DNA from: Aotearoamyces nothofagi
Lineage: Eukaryota; Ascomycota; Leotiomycetes; Leotiales; Tympanidaceae
Assembly: GCA_015345905.1 (NCBI GenBank)
Contig: JADDTR010000027.1
Location: forward strand, 125,417-189,416
Length of the DNA stretch: 64,000 nt
Direction: 5' to 3'
Numbering within the stretch: position 1 is the stretch's first letter; every line of letters begins with the position of its first letter. Shown piece after piece: positions 59,421 through 64,000 of the stretch. A program made the position numbers and the translations under genes. The notes under the pieces are model-generated. The model did no database searches. It had not been told where the DNA came from and saw only the letters and a program-made list of their open reading frames with translations.

Positions 59421-62097
59421 GTGGTGATGAGAGGGCGCACCCGATGTTTCCTCCGGCTTGCCCTGGCCTGCTCTCCTATGCATACTACTACTTGCTGTAT
59501 AGTAACAGCATCGCTGGCTGTACTGTAGCATTGCTGTACGGTAGCAACAAGTCATTTACCTTGTTCTGCATTGTACCATTGTATTCCTGAACGAATGCTG
59601 CCGGATCCGGAGTGGTCAGTCAGTCAGTCAGTCAGTCAATGCCTATTTGATTGTTGACGTTGACGAGACCTGTGACCTGAGACCTGTGACCTGAGACCTG
59701 TGACCTGTGACCTGTCTGTCTGGACTCTGGAATGCCATGCGACGCAAACGGGATATGCTCGCCCACGATAGATACTGTATACAGTAAGTCTGTCGTCGTT
59801 GTGTTAATTTAGTTACTCCTATTCTGGTTCTTCCTCTCACTGTCTTGGCAGTATGCCATTGCTATATCACCATCGTCATCATCATTCTCCTTCCTACTGT
59901 CTTATCAGTTATGGTATAGTTATGTGTATTTGCTACATTATAGGGCCCATATGTCTGCGGCATCTCGCTCTTCTGGCCGTCCGTTCGTTCGTGGCAGAGC
60001 AGGCGTGTTTTGGGGCATTCGGGACACTGGGACACTGGGACACTGGGACATCGGGACATCGGGACCTCGGCGCGTCCCAAAGAGGAGGGAAAAGTGGAGG
60101 CTTTTGGGTGCGTAGGGCTGCCTGATGCTGCCTGAGCGATGCCACCTGCTAGCCGAGGGCGAAATTAATAATCCAGGACGGGCCGGCCGAGAAATGTGAA
60201 GCGGTCGCTCTCTGCCCGCTTTTCCGCCTTTCTCTTACCTATTTTTTCCCTTTTTTCTCTCTTTTCTCTCTTTTCTCTCTCTTCCCGTTTTCCCTCCTTC
60301 CTACGGAGCAGGTCAGGAGAGGAGAGGAGAGGAGAGGAGAGGAGAGGAGAGGAGAGGAGGTGTCTGGCGCCTTCTTTGCCCTGCAGCCAAGGTGCCTGAG
60401 GGAGGATGCGTGAGGATGCGCTGCGTTGCTGGCTGTGGAGGGTGGCTGGCTGTCTGGGCGTGTAGTGGCGGTGCAGCGTGGTTGCGGACAGTGGATGGCG
60501 CTGGGGAATGAAGGGACCTGAGCGCAGGAAGCACGTATTGTATAGTTACCAAGATAGGCTAGCTGTGTACATTACAGTACATACAGTACATACAGAATAG
60601 TATATACTGTATAGTATATACTATACATACACATACAGTACATAGAGGGCAGTACTACTTACTGTGCATACAGGACAGGACAGGACAGAGGCCACAGGGC
60701 AGCCAAGCCAGCAAGCAGGGCAGCAAGCAGGGCAGCAGCAGCAGCATCGCATGTTTCCGTCCCACCTGGCGCCCTCGCGATTAGTCCCGATTGGAGCCGA
60801 TTAGCAGCGATGGCAGTCGCGACAGCATTCCGCTGGCTGGCTGGCCTTAAGCTTAACTCGAACTGCTTTGGCCGCATCTTGCCCAGCCGGCACTCGCTCG
60901 TGCGTGACGTGACGCTGCAGCACCGTAGCACGCATAGCAGAGGATAGCATAGATTATAGCATAGCATAGTATAGCATAGTATAGTATAGTATAGCATATC
61001 ATAGTATAGTATATTATAGCACATCATAGCATAGCACAGCAGGCTCACCTCACCCACCGCCCACCGCCCATCTCCTGGCCTACGTACGAACGACTGATTG
61101 CAGTGCAGGCCTGACGGGCGCGCATCGCCTGATGTCCAGCCATCCGCCGCGCCTGAACCGCACACACGGTATCTATCTACGCACACCGCGAGCAGGGCGG
61201 GCAGGCAGGGCGTGGGCGAAAGGAAAGGAGCAGTCGGGGGGACGGGGACGGGGACGGGGACGGGGGTGCAGCAGGGATCGCCCGTCCTTCATAAAAGTAC
61301 AGCACAGTAGTTATACAGCGTACAAAAAGACATCTCGGCAGCGTCGGATGGCGTGGGAGCGGGCAGGGCGGCAGGCCTGGGGGGGGGCTTCCTGTATTAA
61401 TCAGCGTGGGAAGGCCAGCCAGCACTGTAGGGTCGGTAGGGTTGGTGGCAGGCAGAGCCAGGCAGGCAGGGTAGAAGCAGGGACAGTACCGACTGACACA
61501 CGGTGCTGCCCTGTAAGAAGCGGCACTGGCTGTGGTGTAGAGCCGTGCTGGCTGTACAGTGCTGGAGTGCAGGAGTGCAGCAAGGCCTGCTGGCTGCTGG
61601 CTGCTGGCTGCTCGTTAAGCCCTGTCGCAATTTCGTTTCTGCAGCGCGAGGGCCCTCTGGCCGCCCCTGTAGCGGCTGGTCCGGCGTCTGGACGGGGTCT
61701 GCCGCACCCGACCTGGGCCCGATGCAGCCTGGCCAGCCTGGCCAGCCTGGCCAGCCTGCGACACGGCGCCCCGAGCCCGCAACATCCGGTCATCCCGCGC
61801 CCCGTACGCTCTTGGCCGTGTGCATGGACGGTTGGCACTGTTGTTGTACCTGTGTTGTGCCTGTTGTGCCAGGCCGCGGGACAGGTACGGACGGACAGTG
61901 CAGGTACAGACAGTATAGGTACAGACAGTCTATATAGGTACAGACAGTCTATATAGGTACAGTACAGGTACTGGCACTGGTAGTGTCGCTCGCTGCCTAA
62001 CCTACCTACAGCGGCAGTGCCCACAGTGTCCACAGCGCCCACAGAACCCGCAGAACCCCTAAGCTGCCTGCCCGAGATACCTGAGCTGCCTACCTCT

Positions 62098-62137
62098 GCT
62101 CCCTAACGCTCCCTAACGCTCCCTAACGCTCCCTAAC
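62098..62137. repeat. 10-bp repeat containing the telomere-like word CCCTAA
   Basis: Three perfect CCCTAACGCT units and a fourth ending CCCTAACTCC. True fungal telomeres are CCCTAA hexamers without a spacer, so this is interstitial and only telomere-like. Confidence 0.8.
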
Positions 62138-63064
62138 TCCAGGGCTCGCTCTGCCCTGCGCTGCCTTGGCCACTTTCGCGTAGCCCGCATCGTGCGCTCG
62201 CCCCCCCGTAACCACCGAGCAGCCCGCTCGCGTACTTCCGTTTTCCGGGATCCTCTTCTGCTCATCCCTTCTTTTGCCTACCACTACTACCACTCCACTA
62301 CTACTGTACTACTGCTACTACGACTACGACTGCCTCTTCAACCCTCTGCTCTCCTCTCACCTTACCTTCCCTTCGTCGCGTTTACTCCTCAATCTCGATA
62401 TCCTCACTTCACCAGCTGCTTGTCCCTACCTGTGGGTACATTCTAGTTCCGGCCGTACGAGTAACGCGACGTTCGATCCCCCGTTCAGTCACCCTCCCCT
62501 ACTTAAACTCTCCCGAGGTAGCTGTCTCTCTGCCAACTTGCTTCCCGGCACAAGCAAGCAGCCGGAGCGCCGTCCCACCCCCCCAGACGTCGACAACTCT
62601 GGCCTGGGTTCTTCTAGTATGTTCAACCCCATCCCTCCTTATCTTTTCTCACCACACTCCATTCCCCTTTCTCTTACTCCACCCCTCCTCCGTGCATCCG
62701 GAGCTGTGGCATCACGGCCAACGCTCCAGAGCACGTAATCCAACCCTCTGTTGCTACGCCTTATCATCCCCTAAGCACCCACTCACGACCCATCACTTCA
62801 GTTTCTCGAGAGGCAGTCAACTCTCCCTGTTGGCATTGAATGCTGACGTTATCATTGCACCAGAAGGCCTACGCATACCAGATATCCCTCCAGCAATCAG
62901 GGCCTGGCCAACAAGCTGCACCTCGTCGATCTCGACACCCGTGGTGTGATAGATCTACTCTCGGCGGCCTTCGTCGACTTTGAGTATCGAGGCTCGATCA
63001 ATTGTCGTCATAGAGCACTCATAAATCTGCCGTCTACATCGTAGTCATTCGCTTTGTGGACATT

Positions 63065-64000
63065 ATGCCTCGACGCGGTCTACAAAATCCATTCGCGAGC
63101 ACTACGACGATTACGGCGGTAGCCATTCCTGCAACATCAGATCCACCTGGAAGCCGAAGAAATTCTGCTTCGAAGGCTACCAGATTGACACATTTCTTCT
63201 CGTCGTCACCCAAGACGAAGGATCAGCAGTCTGCGCAAGCTGCTCTTCTGGCAGCAGCCGCCGCTCAACAGCAATACCTGCTGAACAACCCATCACCACA
63301 AATCAGCGCTGCATCGCTTTCAGCACCTACTATCACTCTGTCAACTGCCAAGGCCGGTGAAGCCAACATGGACGAGCCGCCCACCACGCTGTTCCAGCCA
63401 CCTTCGGCCGCGGAAGCCAATCGCCAGGCACGGTTTGATGCCCAATTCGCACCTCTGGGTAGCCAGAGTCACAGATATGTTAGCAAGCATATGGGAGGCG
63501 ACCTCGAAGAGCCTATAATAGACGAGCCACCCTACTACTACCTCTTAACAACATACATCAGCTATCTCGTCCTCATCGTCTTTGGACACGTTAGAGATTT
63601 CTTTGGCAAGAAGTTTAGAGCCGAGCATTACAAGCACCTCAAAGCCGCGAACGGCTATGCTGCTCTCAACAGCGATTTCGACAACTTCTACGTGCGTAGA
63701 CTGAAGGTCCGAATCAACGACTGTTTCTCGAGACCAATCACTGGTGTCCCGGGCCGATATATTACGCTCATCGACCGAAAGACGGATGATTACAACGAGC
63801 ATTTCCAATTCACCGGCACATTCACCGAGACTCTCAACATGAGCTCGTACAATTATCTGGGCTTTGCCCAATCTGAAGGTCCTTGCGCTGATGCGGTCGA
63901 GGAGTCCGTTAGGAAATATGGTATTTCCTCTGCAAGCCCTAGAGCAGACGCTGGTACGTCTGACTTGTCCCTCGAGGTTGAAAAGGAAATTGCAAAGTTT
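63065..64000 (+). CDS. LCB2: Serine palmitoyltransferase subunit 2 (Lcb2), 5' part, cut by window end
   Basis: The open frame from ATG 63065 (MPRRGLQNPFASTTT) runs to the window edge, 312 codons so far, with no stop or obvious intron. Residues of about 1-125 are a low-complexity, Ala/Ser-rich cytosolic extension. A membrane segment YYYLLTTYISYLVLIVFGHV follows. Then come FFGKKFRAEHYKHL, DNFYVRRLKVRINDCFSRPI and GVPGRYITLIDR. The alpha-oxoamine synthase core starts with ETLNMSSYNYLGFAQ and RKYGISSASPRADAGTSDL. The PLP-binding Lys lies beyond the window. With Lcb1 it condenses serine and palmitoyl-CoA at the ER, the first step of sphingolipid synthesis. The sequence is incomplete, not broken. 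Confidence 0.95.
   Translation, partial: MPRRGLQNPFASTTTITAVAIPATSDPPGSRRNSASKATRLTHFFSSSPKTKDQQSAQAALLAAAAAQQQYLLNNPSPQISAASLSAPTITLSTAKAGEANMDEPPTTLFQPPSAAEANRQARFDAQFAPLGSQSHRYVSKHMGGDLEEPIIDEPPYYYLLTTYISYLVLIVFGHVRDFFGKKFRAEHYKHLKAANGYAALNSDFDNFYVRRLKVRINDCFSRPITGVPGRYITLIDRKTDDYNEHFQFTGTFTETLNMSSYNYLGFAQSEGPCADAVEESVRKYGISSASPRADAGTSDLSLEVEKEIAKF

Larger units (their letters stand above)
58479..63064. repeat. GC-rich tandem-repeat island between acetoacetyl-CoA synthetase and LCB2
   Basis: About 4.6 kb without a supported gene. It contains GACGTGTGGACGTGTAGAT-type units at 59160-59420, AGTC at 59616-59639, GACCTGTGACCTGA at 59665-59720, GGGACACT/GGGACATC at 60020-60065, GGAGA at 60314-60360, TACAGTACA/TATAGTATA words at 60560-61030, GGGGAC at 61236-61266, CTGGCCAGC at 61728-61758, AGGTACAGACAGTCTATAT at 61905-61965, and CCCTAACGCT at 62098-62137. 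From 62190 to 63060 the DNA turns pyrimidine-rich and more unique, which fits an LCB2 promoter and 5' leader. Open frames up to 274 codons here are low-complexity. Confidence 0.65.

Noticed and set aside
61132-62042. Open frames of 274 (+) and 213 (-) codons in the repeat island
   Set aside because: Same reason: they overlap on opposite strands, are built of repeats (GRGRGRG, LASLASLASL) and have no recognisable family.

Overview
The window is nuclear DNA of a filamentous ascomycete (Pezizomycotina). Most genes carry several short introns (41 to about 190 nt) with GTAAGT/GTATGT-like donors and CTAAC/CTGAC-like branch points. The gene content is typical of such fungi: ERMES subunit Mdm10, U1-70K, a VIVID/ENVOY-type LOV protein, a PDR-type ABC transporter, GH28, TauD, P450, fungal carboxylesterase, and an AspRS-DUF2156 fusion. 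A helotialean (Leotiomycetes) origin is my guess only. Exon joins below were worked out by hand from splice sites and reading phase, and every multi-exon model given closes in frame.

Layout. 0-7 kb is a compact housekeeping block: MDM10 / MRT4 (divergent), U1-70K / mitochondrial ribosomal protein L51 (divergent), and triosephosphate isomerase. 7.8-9.8 kb holds a 672-aa low-complexity orphan protein. 9.8-16.4 kb is gene-poor: a GC-rich island full of short tandem repeats, then 2.8 kb in which I see no gene. 16.4-31 kb holds NSE2 (SUMO ligase of Smc5/6), a blue-light LOV receptor, a GH28 rhamnogalacturonase-like enzyme, a TauD-type dioxygenase, a Gfo/Idh/MocA dehydrogenase, a predicted HExxH zinc peptidase of unknown family (with an assembly gap inside an intron), and a DUF2985 membrane protein. 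31.8-36.8 kb is a seven-exon, 1557-aa ABCG/PDR transporter. 38.9-43.5 kb has a cytochrome P450 and a secreted carboxylesterase/lipase. 43.9-47.4 kb has kynureninase and indoleamine 2,3-dioxygenase, divergent and sharing one promoter. 47.9-54.2 kb has an alpha/beta hydrolase divergent from an ergosteryl-aspartate synthase (ErdS). 55.4-58.5 kb is acetoacetyl-CoA synthetase, with a homopolymer artefact inside its last intron. 58.5-63 kb is another repeat island, followed by the start of LCB2 (serine palmitoyltransferase), cut by the window end.

How genes work together. IDO and kynureninase catalyse two steps of tryptophan-to-NAD catabolism. ErdS charges tRNA-Asp and moves Asp onto ergosterol; the divergent hydrolase is a plausible candidate for the enzyme that removes it (ErdH). 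This sterol-aspartylation pair is the most interesting system in the window. Two genes (P450, kynureninase) use GC-AG introns, and two carry microexons of 18 and 21 nt, one of which encodes most of a catalytic HExxH motif. I found no tRNA, rRNA, CRISPR array or recognisable transposon.
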